Positions 16,921 through 27,730 of a DNA stretch of 64,000 nucleotides are shown piece by piece. The position numbers and the translations under genes are program-made. The DNA comes from Pseudomonas cavernae (GTDB lineage Bacteria; Pseudomonadota; Gammaproteobacteria; Pseudomonadales; Pseudomonadaceae). Numbering within the stretch: position 1 is the first letter of the stretch; each line of letters starts with the position of its first letter. Below the pieces are notes generated by a model that worked only from the letters and a program-made list of their open reading frames with translations, ran no database searches and was not told the origin of the DNA. The stretch spans positions 992,001-1,056,000 of the forward strand of contig NZ_CP032419.1 of NCBI RefSeq assembly GCF_003595175.1, read 5' to 3'.

Positions 16921-17505
16921 TCAGGCTTTCTGGCTGTGCAGCTGTTTCATCGCGCGGTTCCATTCCCCGGCGAGGATGTCCGGCAGCACGCCGAGAGCGA
17001 AATCGATGCTGGCGTCCAGCATTTCCTGCTCGGCGCGCGGCGCGCGACCGAGAACGAAACCGGTGACCTGGCTGCTGTGGCCGGGATGGCCGATGCCCAG
17101 GCGCAGGCGGTGAAAGGTATTCTGATTGCCGAGCTGCGCGATGATGTCGCGCAGTCCGTTGTGCCCACCATGGCCGCCGCCCTGCTTGAGCTTGGCGACG
17201 CCGGGGGGGAGGTCGAGTTCGTCGTGGGCCACCAGGATGGCTTCCGGGGCGATCCGATAGAAACCCGCCAGCGCCGCCACGGCCTGGCCGCTGCGGTTCA
17301 TGTAGGTGGTGGGAATCAACAGCCGAACATCGCGGCCCTGATGGCTGAATTTGCCCGCCAGGCCGAAAAACTTGCGTTCAACGCTGAGGTTGGCGTGCTG
17401 GCTGGCCGCCAGGCGCTCAACAAAAAGGGCCCCTGCGTTATGCCGGGTCTGGTCGTATTCGGGGCCCGGATTACCCAGGCCGACGATCAGTTGTACGGCA
17501 GTCAC
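16921..17505 (-). CDS. pth: Peptidyl-tRNA hydrolase
   Basis: A 194-residue cytoplasmic esterase that releases peptides from peptidyl-tRNA dropped by ribosomes. The N-terminal signature [20 protein letters not shown] contains the catalytic His, and [11 protein letters not shown] plus [17 protein letters not shown] are the family's other conserved blocks. The length equals typical Pth (about 194). It sits 30 bp after rplY and before ychF on the same strand, probably one transcript for translation-quality genes. Confidence 0.96.
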   Translation of the reverse strand: MTAVQLIVGLGNPGPEYDQTRHNAGALFVERLAASQHANLSVERKFFGLAGKFSHQGRDVRLLIPTTYMNRSGQAVAALAGFYRIAPEAILVAHDELDLPPGVAKLKQGGGHGGHNGLRDIIAQLGNQNTFHRLRLGIGHPGHSSQVTGFVLGRAPRAEQEMLDASIDFALGVLPDILAGEWNRAMKQLHSQKA

Positions 17506-17535
17506 GACAGGAGCCCCCTTCAGGCCAGACGAGTA

Positions 17536-18138
17536 TTACTCGGCTGCGCCTTCTTCTTTCGCCACGCGAGAAGCGTGGATGTTGGCCACAGCCAGGTCAT
17601 TGCCGTGAGCCAGGGCGACCAGCTGAACACCGGCCGGCGCTTTCAGGTCGGACAGGTGAACGGTTTGGCCGACTTCGACTTTGGCCAGGTCGACTTCGAT
17701 GAATTCCGGCAGGTCTTTCGGCAGGCAGGAAACTTCGACTTCGGAGATGGTGTGGGACACTTCGCCGCCTTGCTGCTTCACGCCAACGGAGGTTTCCTCG
17801 TTGATGAAGTGCAGCGGGACGTGAGCGGTCAGTTTCTGGCCGGCAACCACGCGCTGGAAGTCAGCGTGCATCACGTAGCCTTTCGCCGGGTGACGCTGCA
17901 GGGCCTTGATCACGACGTTTTCGGCTTGGCCGTCGACGCTCAGGCTGATCACGTGGCTGAAAGCAGCCTCGTTTTCCAGCAGTTTGGCCACTTCTTTGGC
18001 CAGCAGGCTGATGGATTGCGGGGCCTTGTCACCGCCGTAGATTACGGCAGGAACCAGGCTGGCGAGGCGACGCAGGCGGCGGCTCGCACCTTTCCCCAGG
18101 TCGGCTCGCGCTTCGGCATTCAGGTTAAAGTCAGTCAT
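17536..18138 (-). CDS. rplY: 50S ribosomal protein L25 (Ctc form)
   Basis: A 200-residue L25 of the long Ctc/TL5 type: an N-terminal 5S rRNA-binding domain ([24 protein letters not shown] to about 95) and a C-terminal beta domain ending in an acidic, Ala/Glu-rich tail. The start is ATG 18138 with GGAGAT just upstream. An in-frame extension of 21 codons is rejected because the ribosome binding site lies at the internal ATG. It follows the prs terminator, so it may have its own promoter in the 122-bp gap, and it precedes pth. Confidence 0.94.
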   Translation of the reverse strand: MTDFNLNAEARADLGKGASRRLRRLASLVPAVIYGGDKAPQSISLLAKEVAKLLENEAAFSHVISLSVDGQAENVVIKALQRHPAKGYVMHADFQRVVAGQKLTAHVPLHFINEETSVGVKQQGGEVSHTISEVEVSCLPKDLPEFIEVDLAKVEVGQTVHLSDLKAPAGVQLVALAHGNDLAVANIHASRVAKEEGAAE

Positions 18139-18199
18139 TTGAATCTCCAAAATAGCAACAACGCCCGCAACGCTTGCGACCGGCGTTCGGGCGGTTGGC

Positions 18200-18226
18200 A
18201 AAAAAGCCCCGCACTAGGCGGGGCGC
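18200..18226 (-). terminator. Rho-independent terminator after prs
   Basis: Read on the minus strand, GCCCCGC and GCGGGGC pair around a CTAGT loop and a six-T tract follows. It lies about 35 bp after the prs stop and before rplY. Confidence 0.9.
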
Positions 18227-18260
18227 TTTTCGTTCGGCGCGATGGGCTAAGGGTGGACCC

Positions 18261-19202
18261 TTAGCGGAACATCGCGCTGATCGATTCTTCGTTGCTGATG
18301 CGACGAACGGCTTCGGCGACGACCGGGGCAATATCCAGTTGGCGGATACGGTTACAGGCCTGGGCCGCAGCGGACAGCGGGATGGTGTTGGTCACCACCA
18401 GTTCGTCCAGCATGGAATTTTCAATGTTCTCGATGGCGCGGCCGGACAGCACCGGGTGGGTGCAGTAGGCGAATACCTTGGCGGCGCCGTGCTCTTTCAG
18501 GGCTTTCGCCGCATGGCAGAGAGTACCGGCGGTGTCGACCATGTCATCGACGAGGATGCAGGTACGGCCTTCGACATCACCGATGATGTGCATCACTTCC
18601 GACTGGTTGGCTTTCTCGCGACGCTTGTCGATGATCGCCAGGTCTACACCCAGGGATTTCGCCACGGCACGGGCGCGGACCACGCCGCCGATGTCCGGGG
18701 AGACGATCATCAGATTTTCGAAGCGCTGGTCTTCGATGTCATCCACCAGTACTGGCGAACCGTAGATATTGTCCACGGGGATGTCGAAGAAGCCTTGGAT
18801 CTGATCGGCGTGCAGATCGACGGTGAGTACCCGGTCGATGCCGACGACGGTAAGCATGTCAGCCACGACTTTGGCGCTGATTGCCACGCGGGCGGAGCGC
18901 GGACGGCGATCCTGGCGGGCATAGCCGAAGTAGGGGATGACGGCAGTGATTCGAGAGGCCGAGGAGCGGCGGAAGGCGTCGGCCATTACCACCAGTTCCA
19001 TCAGGTTATCGTTGGTTGGCGCGCACGTCGGTTGAATCAGGAAGACGTCCTTACCGCGAACATTTTCGTTGATTTCGATACTGATTTCGCCGTCGGAGAA
19101 TTTACCGACAGAGGCATCGCCGAGGGGAATGTGCAGCTGACGTACGATACGTCGCGCCAGATCGGGGTTAGCATTCCCCGTAAAGACCATCATCTTGGAC
19201 AC
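18261..19202 (-). CDS. prs: Ribose-phosphate pyrophosphokinase
   Basis: A 313-residue enzyme making phosphoribosyl pyrophosphate (PRPP) from ribose 5-phosphate and ATP, the precursor used by upp and hpt in this window and by purine, pyrimidine, His and Trp synthesis. Visible motifs are [20 protein letters not shown] (ATP and flexible loop), [11 protein letters not shown], and [14 protein letters not shown], the PRPP-binding loop. I chose GTG 19202 ([14 protein letters not shown]) because it gives exactly the length of other pseudomonad enzymes and the upstream residues overlap the tRNA-Gln gene. It lies directly downstream of two tRNA-Gln genes. Confidence 0.95.
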   Translation of the reverse strand: MSKMMVFTGNANPDLARRIVRQLHIPLGDASVGKFSDGEISIEINENVRGKDVFLIQPTCAPTNDNLMELVVMADAFRRSSASRITAVIPYFGYARQDRRPRSARVAISAKVVADMLTVVGIDRVLTVDLHADQIQGFFDIPVDNIYGSPVLVDDIEDQRFENLMIVSPDIGGVVRARAVAKSLGVDLAIIDKRREKANQSEVMHIIGDVEGRTCILVDDMVDTAGTLCHAAKALKEHGAAKVFAYCTHPVLSGRAIENIENSMLDELVVTNTIPLSAAAQACNRIRQLDIAPVVAEAVRRISNEESISAMFR

Positions 19203-19248
19203 GCGCAGTACCTGCCGGCTGAGGGTATACCTGGATGAGTATAGAAAA

Positions 19249-19323
19249 TGGCAGGGGCGGCTGGATTCGAACCAACGCATGGCAGGATCAAAACCTGCTG
19301 CCTTACCGCTTGGCGACGCCCCT
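19249..19323 (-). tRNA. tRNA-Gln (anticodon TTG), copy nearer prs
   Basis: A 75-base gene with encoded CCA and acceptor stem AGGGGCG/CGCCCCT. The anticodon loop TTTTGAT contains TTG, and the T-loop GGTTCGAATCC is standard. It is identical to the second copy 53 bp away. Confidence 0.95.
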
Positions 19324-19376
19324 GTATCGTGTGTAACCCAATGCTTTTAGTCGTGCATTCACGCTGATGGCGTTAA

Positions 19377-19451
19377 TGGCAGGGGCGGCTGGATTCGAAC
19401 CAACGCATGGCAGGATCAAAACCTGCTGCCTTACCGCTTGGCGACGCCCCT
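19377..19451 (-). tRNA. tRNA-Gln (anticodon TTG), copy nearer ispE
   Basis: Same 75-base sequence as the neighbouring copy, including the CCA end. The 53-bp spacer between them has no terminator, so both probably come from one transcript, possibly running on from ispE, which ends 22 bp upstream. Confidence 0.95.
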
Positions 19452-19473
19452 ACTACGACTAACTGTTACGCAT

Positions 19474-20331
19474 TCACTTCTTGGCCAGTGTGTCGAGCTT
19501 GCGATGCAACATCGAAATGTTGCGGCCTTGAGCGACAAAACTCGGCAAAGTGGCTGGAAGTTGGCGGGCGACTTTATCAGCATCGCCCTTGTTTGGGAAG
19601 CTCCCAAACACGCAAGCACCAGTGCCAGTTAGTCTGCTTGGAACAAATTTGTTCATCAAGATCAGGGCGTTACGAACTTCTGGGTAACGCTTCTGGACAA
19701 CTGGCAGGCAGTCGTTATGACCACCCCCCTCAAGAAGGCTGCGAACTTTAATGGGCGGCGTATCACGTGTCAACTCAGGGTCGGAGAAAACTTCCGCTGT
19801 GCTGACAAGGACTTGCGGAATGGCGACGAGGAACCAGGGTTCGCTGAGCTCAACCGGAGTGAGGTGTTCGCCAACGCCTTCGGCAAAGGCGGCGCGGCCG
19901 CGGACGAAGACTGGCACGTCGGCGCCGAGGCCGAGGCCGAGATTGGCCAGGCGGTCTTCATCCCAGCCGAGCTGCCACAGGTGGTTGAGACCCAGCAGGG
20001 TGGTGGCGGCGTTCGAGCTGCCACCGCCGATACCGCCGCCCATGGGCAGGCGCTTGTCCAGCCAGATGTCGGCGCCGAGCGGACAGTTGCTCTGCTGTTG
20101 CAGCTGGCGCGCGGCGCGCACGATCAGGTTGCTGTCGTGCGGCACGCCGGGGATGTCCGTGTGCAGGCGGATTTCGCCGTCGTCGCGTGGGGCGAAGCTG
20201 AGTTCGTCGCCGTAGTCGAGGAACTGAAACAGGGTTTGCAGTTCGTGATACCCATCGGCACGGCGGCCGAGGATGTGCAGCATCAGGTTGAGTTTGGCCG
20301 GCGCCGGCAGGGTCAGGGGCTTGCCGGGCAT
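19474..20331 (-). CDS. ispE: 4-diphosphocytidyl-2-C-methyl-D-erythritol kinase
   Basis: A 285-residue GHMP kinase that phosphorylates CDP-methylerythritol in the MEP isoprenoid pathway. The substrate-binding start [26 protein letters not shown] and the glycine-rich ATP loop [18 protein letters not shown] are unmistakable, and the C-terminus holds [11 protein letters not shown]. Start ATG 20331 lies one base after the lolB stop, so the lolB-ispE pair is tightly coupled, a linkage common in gammaproteobacteria. Confidence 0.96.
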   Translation of the reverse strand: MPGKPLTLPAPAKLNLMLHILGRRADGYHELQTLFQFLDYGDELSFAPRDDGEIRLHTDIPGVPHDSNLIVRAARQLQQQSNCPLGADIWLDKRLPMGGGIGGGSSNAATTLLGLNHLWQLGWDEDRLANLGLGLGADVPVFVRGRAAFAEGVGEHLTPVELSEPWFLVAIPQVLVSTAEVFSDPELTRDTPPIKVRSLLEGGGHNDCLPVVQKRYPEVRNALILMNKFVPSRLTGTGACVFGSFPNKGDADKVARQLPATLPSFVAQGRNISMLHRKLDTLAKK

Positions 20332-20332
20332 G

Positions 20333-20950
20333 TCACAGGCCGAGCTGGCGTGGTTGCCAGTCCTTGATCACCAGGGTCACGTCGAGATTGTGGCCGCGCA
20401 GCTTCATGCGCTCCGGCAGCCAGTAGCCATTCTGCTCGGCGTAGCTGAGGTACTCGACCTGCCAGTCGTCCTGTTCCAGGCGGGACAGGCGGCTGTCGCT
20501 GTCGAGGGTCAGCTGGCTCCGGCTGTCCGGTGCCGGCAGGCCGCGGATCCACCAGATCAGATGGGAAACCGGCAGCTTCCAGCCGAGCTGCTCTTCCAGC
20601 AGCGCTTCCGGCGAGTCGGCCTGGTAGCGGCCCTGGTTGGCGACCTCCAGCACCACGTCGCCGGCATGCCCGGTCAGGCGGGCGGCGCCGCGGCCGAGCG
20701 GGCCGGACAGGCGGATGTCGTAGTAATCCTTGCGCTGTAGCCAGAACAGCGTGCCGCTACCGGAGTCCTTAGGCGCGCGGATGCCCACTTTGCCGCTGAT
20801 CTGCCAGCCATCGAGGCTGCCGGTCTGCTGCTTGTGGCTTTGCCAGCGCGCCGGATCGCCGGTGCCTTGCAGGGATTCGTGGGGGGGCAGGCCGGCACAG
20901 CCGCTGAGCAGGGCGAGCAAGCTGGCGGCAAGGAGATGACGCGCGCGCAT
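20333..20950 (-). CDS. lolB: Outer-membrane lipoprotein receptor LolB
   Basis: A 205-residue lipoprotein that takes lipoproteins from periplasmic LolA and inserts them in the outer membrane. The signal peptide ends in lipobox LLSGC (Cys18). The mature part has [22 protein letters not shown] and [18 protein letters not shown], typical LolB strands. Length is normal. It lies between the TPR lipoprotein gene (4-bp gap) and ispE (1-bp gap), forming a three-gene operon. Confidence 0.93.
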   Translation of the reverse strand: MRARHLLAASLLALLSGCAGLPPHESLQGTGDPARWQSHKQQTGSLDGWQISGKVGIRAPKDSGSGTLFWLQRKDYYDIRLSGPLGRGAARLTGHAGDVVLEVANQGRYQADSPEALLEEQLGWKLPVSHLIWWIRGLPAPDSRSQLTLDSDSRLSRLEQDDWQVEYLSYAEQNGYWLPERMKLRGHNLDVTLVIKDWQPRQLGL

Positions 20951-20954
20951 GGGA

Positions 20955-22685
20955 TTAGGGTTTCTCGGAGCCGGTCAGGCGCAACAGGGTGTTGCGCAGG
21001 ATGCTGTTGTCGGGTTGTTCTTGCAGGGCGGTGGCCCAGACTTTCCGGGCCTCACGCTGTTTGCCGTTGGCCCACAGCACCTCGCCGAGGTGGGCGGCGA
21101 CTTCCGGGTCGGGGAAGCGCTCGACGGCCTGGCGCAGCAGGCGTTCGGCTTCGCCGAGGTTGCCCTGACGGTAGTTGGCCCAGCCGAGGCTGTCGAGAAT
21201 CGCCGGGTCGTCCGGGCTGAGCCGGTAGGCCTGCTCGATCAGGGCCTTGCCTTCGGCGTAGCGGGTGGTGCGGTCGACCAGGGTATAGCCGAGGGCGTTG
21301 AGGGCCATGGCGTTGTCCGGTTCACGGTCGAGGATGAAACGCAGATCTTCCTCCAACTGGCCGAGGTCGTCGCGCTTTTCCGCCAGCATCGAGCGGGTGT
21401 AGAGCAGGTTGAGGTCGTCCGGGAACTGCTCCAGCGCCTGCTGGATCACCCGCCAGGCGGCGTCGTACTGCTCGCGGTTGGACAGGGCTTCGGCTTCGAT
21501 CAGGTACAGCTGGATGGCGACGTCGGGCTGGCTGTCGCGGGCCTTGGCCAGCAGCGTCGAGGCCTCGGCGCCGCGGCCGCGCTCGAACAGCAGCTCGGCC
21601 TGGCGTTGTTGTGCCGGCAGGTAATCGTTGCCGGCGCCGACCATGCCATATTCGGTCAGGGCGCTGTCGGTATCGCCCAATTGCTCATAGGCGCGGCCGA
21701 GATTGAGGTGGGCGGCATCGACATGGCTGCGGCGCTCGACCAGTTCTTCCAGGTAGACGATGGCTTCCTTCCAGGCCTTGGCTTCCAGGCACACGAGGGC
21801 CAGCGAAAAGCGCAGGTCGTCATCATCCGGGGCCTGTTGCAGCAAGGTGGTGAACTCTGCCTTGGCGTCGTCGAGGCGGTCCTGCTCGACCAGCAGGCGC
21901 GCGTAGGACAGGCGCAGGCGCTTGTCGTCGGGATGTTGCTTGATGCCTTTTTCCAGCAGCGGCAGCGCTTCCTGGCCGCGCTGCATGCTTTGTAGCAGGC
22001 GGGCGCGCAGCAGCAGCGGGGCGACATCATGGCTGGCCGCCGGCTGCTCTTCGAGCAGTTTCAGGGCTTCGTCCGGGTGACCGTCCTGCTGCAGCAGCAG
22101 GGCCTTGCCGAACAACAGTTGGCCGTTGTCCGGATACTTCACCAGCAGGCGATCGAAGCTCTGCAATAGACCGGCACGGGTATCCGCATCGGTTTCCGCG
22201 GCGGACAGGGCGAGAAAGTCGAAATGGGTGTCGCCCTGGCCTTTGAGCACGCGCTCCATGTAGGTCATGGACTCGTCGTAGCGACCGGCGCGGGCCAGCT
22301 GGATGGCGGCAGCGCGCTGGGCGTCGAGGTTGTCCGGGGCGTTCCTGGCCCAGATCAGCGCGGTGTCGAGGGCCGCCTGGTCGGCGCCGAGGTATTCGGC
22401 GATGCGGAAACCGCGTTCGGCGACGCCGGCATCCTGGGTCTTGTTGGCCTGCTCGACATAGTTGCTCAGCGCGATGTCGAAGCGGTTGCGCTGCCCGGCC
22501 AGTTCGGCGGTGAGTAGGGCATAGAGGGTGTCCTCGCTGAACGAGCCATAGACCTGCGGCTTGCTCTCGGCGGCGGTCGCGCCGGCGTCTTCGCCCGGGG
22601 GGCTGCCGGCGGGCGACGAGGGGCTCAGGGATTGGCAGCCACCGAGAAAGGCCAGGGCGGCGAGCAAGGCGAAAGATCTATTCAT
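20955..22685 (-). CDS. TPR-repeat lipoprotein
   Basis: A 576-residue protein with lipobox LGGC (Cys17) and then a long series of tetratricopeptide-like helical repeats to the C-terminus. The Ala/Leu/Asp-rich units include [29 protein letters not shown], a canonical TPR. It is probably an outer-membrane-anchored periplasmic scaffold. Its place upstream of lolB and next to the divergent hemA is conserved in pseudomonads as I recall. No partner is known from the sequence. The opening residues after the lipobox are Ser/Pro-rich, a typical linker. Confidence 0.88.
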   Translation of the reverse strand: MNRSFALLAALAFLGGCQSLSPSSPAGSPPGEDAGATAAESKPQVYGSFSEDTLYALLTAELAGQRNRFDIALSNYVEQANKTQDAGVAERGFRIAEYLGADQAALDTALIWARNAPDNLDAQRAAAIQLARAGRYDESMTYMERVLKGQGDTHFDFLALSAAETDADTRAGLLQSFDRLLVKYPDNGQLLFGKALLLQQDGHPDEALKLLEEQPAASHDVAPLLLRARLLQSMQRGQEALPLLEKGIKQHPDDKRLRLSYARLLVEQDRLDDAKAEFTTLLQQAPDDDDLRFSLALVCLEAKAWKEAIVYLEELVERRSHVDAAHLNLGRAYEQLGDTDSALTEYGMVGAGNDYLPAQQRQAELLFERGRGAEASTLLAKARDSQPDVAIQLYLIEAEALSNREQYDAAWRVIQQALEQFPDDLNLLYTRSMLAEKRDDLGQLEEDLRFILDREPDNAMALNALGYTLVDRTTRYAEGKALIEQAYRLSPDDPAILDSLGWANYRQGNLGEAERLLRQAVERFPDPEVAAHLGEVLWANGKQREARKVWATALQEQPDNSILRNTLLRLTGSEKP

Positions 22686-22875
22686 AGAGGAAAGGGCGAC
22701 TTACCTGCGGTTGACGCATCATGACACAAGCCGGAGGGCAAACCCATGGGGCTAGGGATTGCCTGTAGTTCGGTATCAGCTTGACCCGAAGGTTAGGACA
22801 ATCCGCCACAGTGGTTGTTCTCCCTCTGGCGAAGTAGGAGAATTACCGGCTTCCCGTTTTTGTCAGCGACCCTGC

Positions 22876-24144
22876 ATGGCCTTTCTTGCCCTCGGTATCA
22901 ACCATAAGACCGCCTCGGTGGAGATCCGCGAACGCGTGGCTTTCAGTCCCGAGCAGTTGGTTGAGGCCCTGCAGCAGCTTTGCCTGCGCACGTCCAGCCG
23001 TGAAGCGGCGATTCTGTCGACCTGCAACCGCAGCGAGCTGTACCTGGAGCAGGACGGCCTCAGCGCCGATCAGGTGCTGGCCTGGCTGGCCGACTATCAC
23101 CAGCTTAGCCTCGATGAGCTGCGCGCCTGTGCCTATGTACATGAGGACGACTCGGCGGTGCGGCACATGATGCGCGTGGCCTCCGGGCTCGACTCCATGG
23201 TCCTCGGTGAGCCGCAGATTCTCGGTCAGATGAAGTCTGCCTTCGCCGTGGCGCGTGAGGCCGGCACTATCGGTCCGCTGCTCGGCCGGCTGTTCCAGGC
23301 CACCTTCAGCACCGCCAAGCTGGTACGCACCGACACCGCGATCGGCGAGAACCCGGTGTCGGTGGCATTCGCCGCGGTGAGCCTGGCCAGGCAGATCTTC
23401 AGCAACCTGCATCGCAGCCAGGCGCTGCTGATCGGCGCCGGCGAGACCATCAGCCTGGTCGCCCGTCATCTGCACGACCAGGGCGTCAGACGCATAGTCG
23501 TCGCCAACCGCACCCTCGAGCGCGCCAGCCAGCTGGCCGAACAGTTCGGCGCCCATGCGGTGCTGCTGGCGGACATCCCGCAGGAGCTGGTGCACAGCGA
23601 TATCGTCATCAGCTCGACCGCCAGCCAGCTGCCGATTCTCGGCAAGGGCGCGGTGGAAAGCGCGCTGAAGCAGCGCAAGCATAAGCCGATCTTCATGGTC
23701 GATATCGCCGTGCCGCGTGATATCGAGGCCGAAGTCGGCGAGTTGGACGACGTCTACCTGTATACCGTCGACGACCTGCACGAAGTCATCGCCCAGAATC
23801 TCAAGAGCCGTCAGGGCGCCGCCCAGGCCGCCGAGGAGCTGGTCGCTGCCGGTACCGACGATTTCATGGTGCGTCTGCGCGAGCTGGCCGCGGTGGATGT
23901 GCTCAAGGCTTACCGCCAGCAAGCCGAACGCCTGCGCGACGAAGAACTGCTCAAGGCCCAGCGCCTGCTGGCCAATGGCGGCTCGGCCGACGAGGTGCTG
24001 GCGATGCTGGCGCGCGGGCTGACCAACAAACTGTTGCATGCCCCCAGCGTGCAGTTGAAGAAACTCTCCGCCGACGGCCGCATCGATGCGTTGGCCGTGG
24101 CCCAGGAGCTGTTTAGCCTCGACGAGGGCGATCCAAAATCATGA
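22876..24144 (+). CDS. hemA: Glutamyl-tRNA reductase
   Basis: A 422-residue enzyme that reduces glutamyl-tRNA to glutamate-1-semialdehyde with NADPH, the first committed step of C5-pathway haem synthesis. The N-terminus [20 protein letters not shown] is diagnostic. The catalytic Cys is in [11 protein letters not shown] and the NADPH domain has [19 protein letters not shown] 22876 is chosen over an upstream in-frame opening whose 39 residues are not conserved-looking. Its stop overlaps the prfA start (ATGA). It shares the 190-bp intergenic region with the divergent TPR-lolB-ispE operon. It feeds hemH at 31182. Confidence 0.96.
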   Translation: MAFLALGINHKTASVEIRERVAFSPEQLVEALQQLCLRTSSREAAILSTCNRSELYLEQDGLSADQVLAWLADYHQLSLDELRACAYVHEDDSAVRHMMRVASGLDSMVLGEPQILGQMKSAFAVAREAGTIGPLLGRLFQATFSTAKLVRTDTAIGENPVSVAFAAVSLARQIFSNLHRSQALLIGAGETISLVARHLHDQGVRRIVVANRTLERASQLAEQFGAHAVLLADIPQELVHSDIVISSTASQLPILGKGAVESALKQRKHKPIFMVDIAVPRDIEAEVGELDDVYLYTVDDLHEVIAQNLKSRQGAAQAAEELVAAGTDDFMVRLRELAAVDVLKAYRQQAERLRDEELLKAQRLLANGGSADEVLAMLARGLTNKLLHAPSVQLKKLSADGRIDALAVAQELFSLDEGDPKS

Positions 24145-25223
24145 AAGCTTCACTGCTGAACAAACTGGACACGCTGCAGGATCGCTTCGAGGAGCTCACC
24201 GCGCTGCTCGGCGACGCCGAGGTGATCAGCGAGCAGAGCAAGTTCCGCGCCTACTCCAAGGAGTACGCCGAGGTCGAGCCGGTGGTGATGGCCTTCAGAG
24301 ACTATCGCAAGGTGCAGGACGACCTGCAGGGCGCCCAGGCGCTGCTCAAGGACAGCGACCCGGAAATGCGGGCGATGGCCGAGGAGGAGGTCGACCAGGC
24401 CAAGGAGCAGCTGGTCGAGCTGGAAAGCCGCCTGCAGCGCATGCTGCTGCCCAAAGACCCGAATGATGGGCGCAACGTGTTCCTCGAGATCCGCGCCGGC
24501 ACCGGTGGCGACGAGGCGGCGATCTTCTCCGGCGACCTGTTCCGCATGTACTCGCGCTATGCCGAGCGCCGTGGTTGGCGGGTCGAGGTGCTCTCCGAGA
24601 ACGAGGGCGAGCACGGCGGCTTCAAGGAAGTCATCGCCCGTGTCGAGGGCGACAATGTCTACGCCAAGCTCAAGTTCGAGTCCGGCGCCCACCGCGTCCA
24701 GCGCGTGCCGGAGACCGAGTCGCAGGGCCGCATCCACACCTCCGCCTGCACCGTGGCGGTGTTGCCGGAGCCGGACGAACAGTTGGCCATCGAGATCAAT
24801 CCGGCCGACCTGCGCGTCGACACTTACCGTTCCTCCGGGGCCGGCGGTCAGCACGTGAACAAGACCGACTCGGCGATCCGCATCACCCACATTCCCAGCG
24901 GCATAGTCGTCGAGTGCCAGGAAGAGCGCTCGCAGCACAAGAACCGCGCCAAGGCCATGGCCTGGCTGGCGGCCAAACTGCAGGACCAGCAGGACGCCGC
25001 CGCGCACAAGGAAATCTCCGAGACGCGCAAGCTGCTGGTCGGCTCCGGCGACCGTTCCGAGCGCATCCGTACCTACAACTATCCGCAGGGGCGGGTCACC
25101 GATCACCGCATCAACCTGACCCTCTACAGCCTCGACGAAGTGCTCGCCGGCGGTGTCGATGCGGTGATTGAGCCGCTGCTCAGCGAATACCAGGCCGACC
25201 AGTTGGCGGCGTTGGGCGATTGA
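24141..25223 (+). CDS. prfA: Peptide chain release factor 1
   Basis: A 360-residue class I release factor that reads UAA and UAG. The stop-codon tripeptide appears as PET in [10 protein letters not shown] (PxT pattern of RF1), and the peptidyl-transferase loop is [18 protein letters not shown] with the GGQ whose Gln is methylated by PrmC. Coupled to hemA by an ATGA overlap. The following gene prmC modifies this protein, but a palindromic repeat of about 70 bp is inserted between them. Confidence 0.97.
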   Translation: MKASLLNKLDTLQDRFEELTALLGDAEVISEQSKFRAYSKEYAEVEPVVMAFRDYRKVQDDLQGAQALLKDSDPEMRAMAEEEVDQAKEQLVELESRLQRMLLPKDPNDGRNVFLEIRAGTGGDEAAIFSGDLFRMYSRYAERRGWRVEVLSENEGEHGGFKEVIARVEGDNVYAKLKFESGAHRVQRVPETESQGRIHTSACTVAVLPEPDEQLAIEINPADLRVDTYRSSGAGGQHVNKTDSAIRITHIPSGIVVECQEERSQHKNRAKAMAWLAAKLQDQQDAAAHKEISETRKLLVGSGDRSERIRTYNYPQGRVTDHRINLTLYSLDEVLAGGVDAVIEPLLSEYQADQLAALGD

Positions 25224-25227
25224 TCCT

Positions 25228-25299
25228 GTAGGGTGGATGACGCTTTTTTCATCCACCAATGTCCGCTCGGTGGATCGATAAGGCGTGGTCCACCCTACG
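25228..25299. repeat. GTAGGGTGGA-type palindromic repeat between prfA and prmC
   Basis: Ends GTAGGGTGGA and TCCACCCTAC form the outer stem. Inside, GGATGA...TCATCC and GTGGATCG-like parts give further pairing. It is the same type as 3388-3473. It fills nearly all the 84-bp gap and lies within the hemA-murI operon. Confidence 0.8.
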
Positions 25300-25307
25300 A
25301 GAGAGTC

Positions 25308-26132
25308 ATGGCTACCATCGAAACCCTGCTCAACAGCGCCGAGCTGCCGGATTCGCCCAGCGCCCGGCTGGACGCCGAATTGCTCCTGGCCGCGGCACTG
25401 GGCAAGTCGCGCAGTTACCTGCGTACCTGGCCGGAGCGCGAGGTGCCGGAGGCCCAGGCCGAGCGTTTTCGCGCCGACCTGCAACGTCGCCGCGCCGGCG
25501 AGCCGGTGGCCTATATCCTCGGCCGCCAGGGCTTCTGGAGCCTGGAGCTGGAAGTCGCCGCGCACACCCTGATTCCGCGCCCGGACACCGAACTGTTGGT
25601 GGAGACCACCCTGGCCCTGTTGCCGGCGACTCCGGCGCGCGTCCTCGATCTGGGTACCGGCACCGGCGCCATCGCCCTGGCCCTGGCCAGCGAACGGCCG
25701 GGCTGGCGGGTCACCGGTGTCGACCGGGTGAGCGAGGCGGTGGCGCTGGCTGAGCGCAATCGCCAGCGCCTCGGCCTGAGCAACGCCGAGTTCCGCGAGA
25801 GCCAGTGGTTTTCCGCTCTGGCTGGTGAGCGCTACCAGGCGATCGTCAGCAATCCGCCCTATATTGCCGCGGACGACCGCCACCTCGGTGAGGGCGACGT
25901 GCGCTTCGAACCGGCCAGTGCGCTGGTGGCCGGGGCCGATGGCCTCGACGATATTCGCGTGATCATAGACCAGGCGCCGGCGCATCTGGAAACGGGCGGC
26001 TGGCTGCTGCTCGAACACGGTTTCGACCAGGCCGCGGCGGTGCGCGCGCTGCTGGTGGCGGCGGGTTTCAGCGCGGTGGAAAGCCGCCGCGATCTCGGCG
26101 GACATGAACGTATCAGCTTGGGGCGCTTGTGA
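25308..26132 (+). CDS. prmC: Release factor glutamine N5-methyltransferase
   Basis: A 274-residue SAM-dependent methyltransferase that methylates the Gln of the GGQ loop in release factors RF1 and RF2. Motif I is VLDLGTGTGAIALALASERPG and the catalytic motif is SNPPYIA (NPPY binds the Gln amide). The helical N-terminal domain ends YILGRQGFWSLELEV, as in E. coli PrmC (277). ATG 25308 gives the normal length. The extra 25 codons upstream come from the repeat. Its stop overlaps the moeB start. Confidence 0.96.
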   Translation: MATIETLLNSAELPDSPSARLDAELLLAAALGKSRSYLRTWPEREVPEAQAERFRADLQRRRAGEPVAYILGRQGFWSLELEVAAHTLIPRPDTELLVETTLALLPATPARVLDLGTGTGAIALALASERPGWRVTGVDRVSEAVALAERNRQRLGLSNAEFRESQWFSALAGERYQAIVSNPPYIAADDRHLGEGDVRFEPASALVAGADGLDDIRVIIDQAPAHLETGGWLLLEHGFDQAAAVRALLVAAGFSAVESRRDLGGHERISLGRL

Positions 26133-26905
26133 TGGTGGCAATGGACGACATGCTCAGCGATCAGGAACTGCTGCGCTACAGCCGGCAGATTCTGCTGGCG
26201 CAGATCGATATCGACGGCCAGCTGCGCCTCAAGCACAGCCGCGCGCTGATCGTCGGCCTCGGCGGCCTCGGCTCGCCGGTGGCGTTGTATCTGGCGGCGG
26301 CCGGGGTCGGCGAACTGCACCTGGCCGACTTCGACACGGTCGACCTGACCAACCTGCAACGGCAGATCGCCCACGACAGCCAGAGCATCGGCCTGGCCAA
26401 GGTCGACTCGGCGATGGCGCGCCTGACCTCGCTCAACCCCGAGGTGCGCCTGCAGGCGCATCGTGCGGCGCTGGATGAGGACTCGCTGGCCGCGGCGGTG
26501 GCGGCGGTGGATCTGGTGCTCGACTGCTCGGACAACTTCGCCACCCGCGAGGCGGTCAACGCCGCCTGCGTGGCGGCGCGCAAGCCGCTGGTCAGCGGTG
26601 CGGCGATCCGGCTGGAAGGCCAACTCTCGGTATTCGACCCGCGCCGCGCAGACAGCCCGTGCTACCACTGCCTGTACGGCCACGGCAGCGAGGCCGAGCT
26701 GACCTGCAGCGAAGCCGGGGTGGTCGGCCCGTTGGTCGGTCTGGTCGGCAGCCTGCAGGCGCTGGAGGCGCTCAAGTTGCTGGCCGGCTTCGGCGAGCCG
26801 CTGGTCGGCCGCCTGCTGCTGATCGATGCGCTGGGCAGCCGCTTCCGCGAGCTGCGGGTCAAGCGCGACCCGGCCTGCGCGGTGTGTGGCGCGGCCCATG
26901 AGTGA
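26132..26905 (+). CDS. moeB: Molybdopterin-synthase adenylyltransferase
   Basis: A 257-residue E1-like enzyme of the ThiF/MoeB/HesA family that adenylates the C-terminal Gly of MoaD for molybdopterin synthesis, or acts on another sulfur carrier. RYSRQILL at the N-terminus, the nucleotide loop [19 protein letters not shown], and the adenylation Arg in [11 protein letters not shown] are present. The zinc site is complete: CYHC and CAVC. ATG 26132 overlaps the prmC stop. A second ATG at 26141 is also possible. MurI starts 8 bp before its end. Confidence 0.93.
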   Translation: MVAMDDMLSDQELLRYSRQILLAQIDIDGQLRLKHSRALIVGLGGLGSPVALYLAAAGVGELHLADFDTVDLTNLQRQIAHDSQSIGLAKVDSAMARLTSLNPEVRLQAHRAALDEDSLAAAVAAVDLVLDCSDNFATREAVNAACVAARKPLVSGAAIRLEGQLSVFDPRRADSPCYHCLYGHGSEAELTCSEAGVVGPLVGLVGSLQALEALKLLAGFGEPLVGRLLLIDALGSRFRELRVKRDPACAVCGAAHE

Positions 26906-27692
26906 TCGCGCGCCGGTCGGCGTGTTCGATTCCGGGGTCGGCGGCTTATCGGTACTGGGCGAGATCCGCCGCCTGCTGCCCAACGAGTCGCTGCTGTATG
27001 TCGCCGACAGCGGCCATGTGCCCTACGGCGAGAAGTCGCCGGAATTCATCCGTTTACGCAGCCAGAAGATTGCCGCGTTTCTTCTCGAGCAGGGGGCCAA
27101 GGCCCTGGTGCTGGCCTGCAACACGGCGACGGCAGCGGCGGTCGCCGAACTGCGCGCGCGTTACCCGCATCTGCCGATCATCGGCATGGAACCGGCGGTC
27201 AAGCCGGCGGCGGCGGCGACCCGCAGCGGTGTGGTCGGCGTACTGGCCACCACCGGCACGCTGAAAAGTGCCAAGTTCGCCGCCTTGCTCGACCGTTTCG
27301 CCAGCGATGTGCGGGTGATCACCCGGCCCTGCCCAGGGCTGGTCGAGCTGATCGAGGCCGGCGAATTGAGCGGGTCGGCCACCTGCGCCTTGCTGCGCGA
27401 GTTCGTCGAGCCGTTGCTGGCCGAGGGTTGCGACACCCTGATCCTCGGCTGCACTCACTATCCCTTCATCAAGCCGCTGCTGCGCGAACTGGTGCCGGAG
27501 TCGGTCAGCCTGATCGACACCGGCGCGGCGGTGGCGCGCCATCTGCAGCGCCTGCTGGCCGAGCGTGCGCTGTTGACGGCGGGGCCAGCCTTGGCGGCAC
27601 GGTTCTGGTCGAGCGCTGATCCGCAGCAGCTGCGGGAGGTGCTGCCGCTGCTCTGGGGGCAGGCAGCGGCGGTCGAAATCTTGCCGGTTTAG
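26898..27692 (+). CDS. murI: Glutamate racemase
   Basis: A 264-residue cofactor-independent racemase that makes D-glutamate for peptidoglycan. Both catalytic cysteines are in their usual contexts: [10 protein letters not shown] and ILGCTHYPF. The start [14 protein letters not shown] is the family signature, with [11 protein letters not shown] next. The ATG lies within the last codons of moeB (8-bp overlap), so it is the last coupled gene of the hemA-prfA-prmC-moeB-murI series. Confidence 0.97.
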   Translation: MSDRAPVGVFDSGVGGLSVLGEIRRLLPNESLLYVADSGHVPYGEKSPEFIRLRSQKIAAFLLEQGAKALVLACNTATAAAVAELRARYPHLPIIGMEPAVKPAAAATRSGVVGVLATTGTLKSAKFAALLDRFASDVRVITRPCPGLVELIEAGELSGSATCALLREFVEPLLAEGCDTLILGCTHYPFIKPLLRELVPESVSLIDTGAAVARHLQRLLAERALLTAGPALAARFWSSADPQQLREVLPLLWGQAAAVEILPV

Positions 27693-27714
27693 CTAGGGTT
27701 TGCGGGATATAGGC

Positions 27715-27730
27715 GATAGTCGACTATCGT
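27715..27730. promoter_or_regulatory. Perfect 16-bp palindrome upstream of pagL, possible operator
   Basis: CGATAGTCGACTATCG is a perfect palindrome in the 113-bp gap between murI and pagL. A -10-like TATACT lies at 27748-27753, which would put the -35 position on the right half of the palindrome. That fits an operator, but no regulator is identified. Confidence 0.4.

Noticed and set aside
19249..19451. The tandem tRNA-Gln genes as an attachment site of an integrated element
   Set aside because: The DNA between the copies is only 53 bp, with no integrase nearby. Simple tandem duplication explains it.
24150..26141. A 663-codon open frame on the minus strand opposite prfA and prmC
   Set aside because: It is antisense to two certain genes, is built of Ala/Arg/Gly/Gln/His typical of reverse-frame reading of GC-rich DNA, and shows no family motif.
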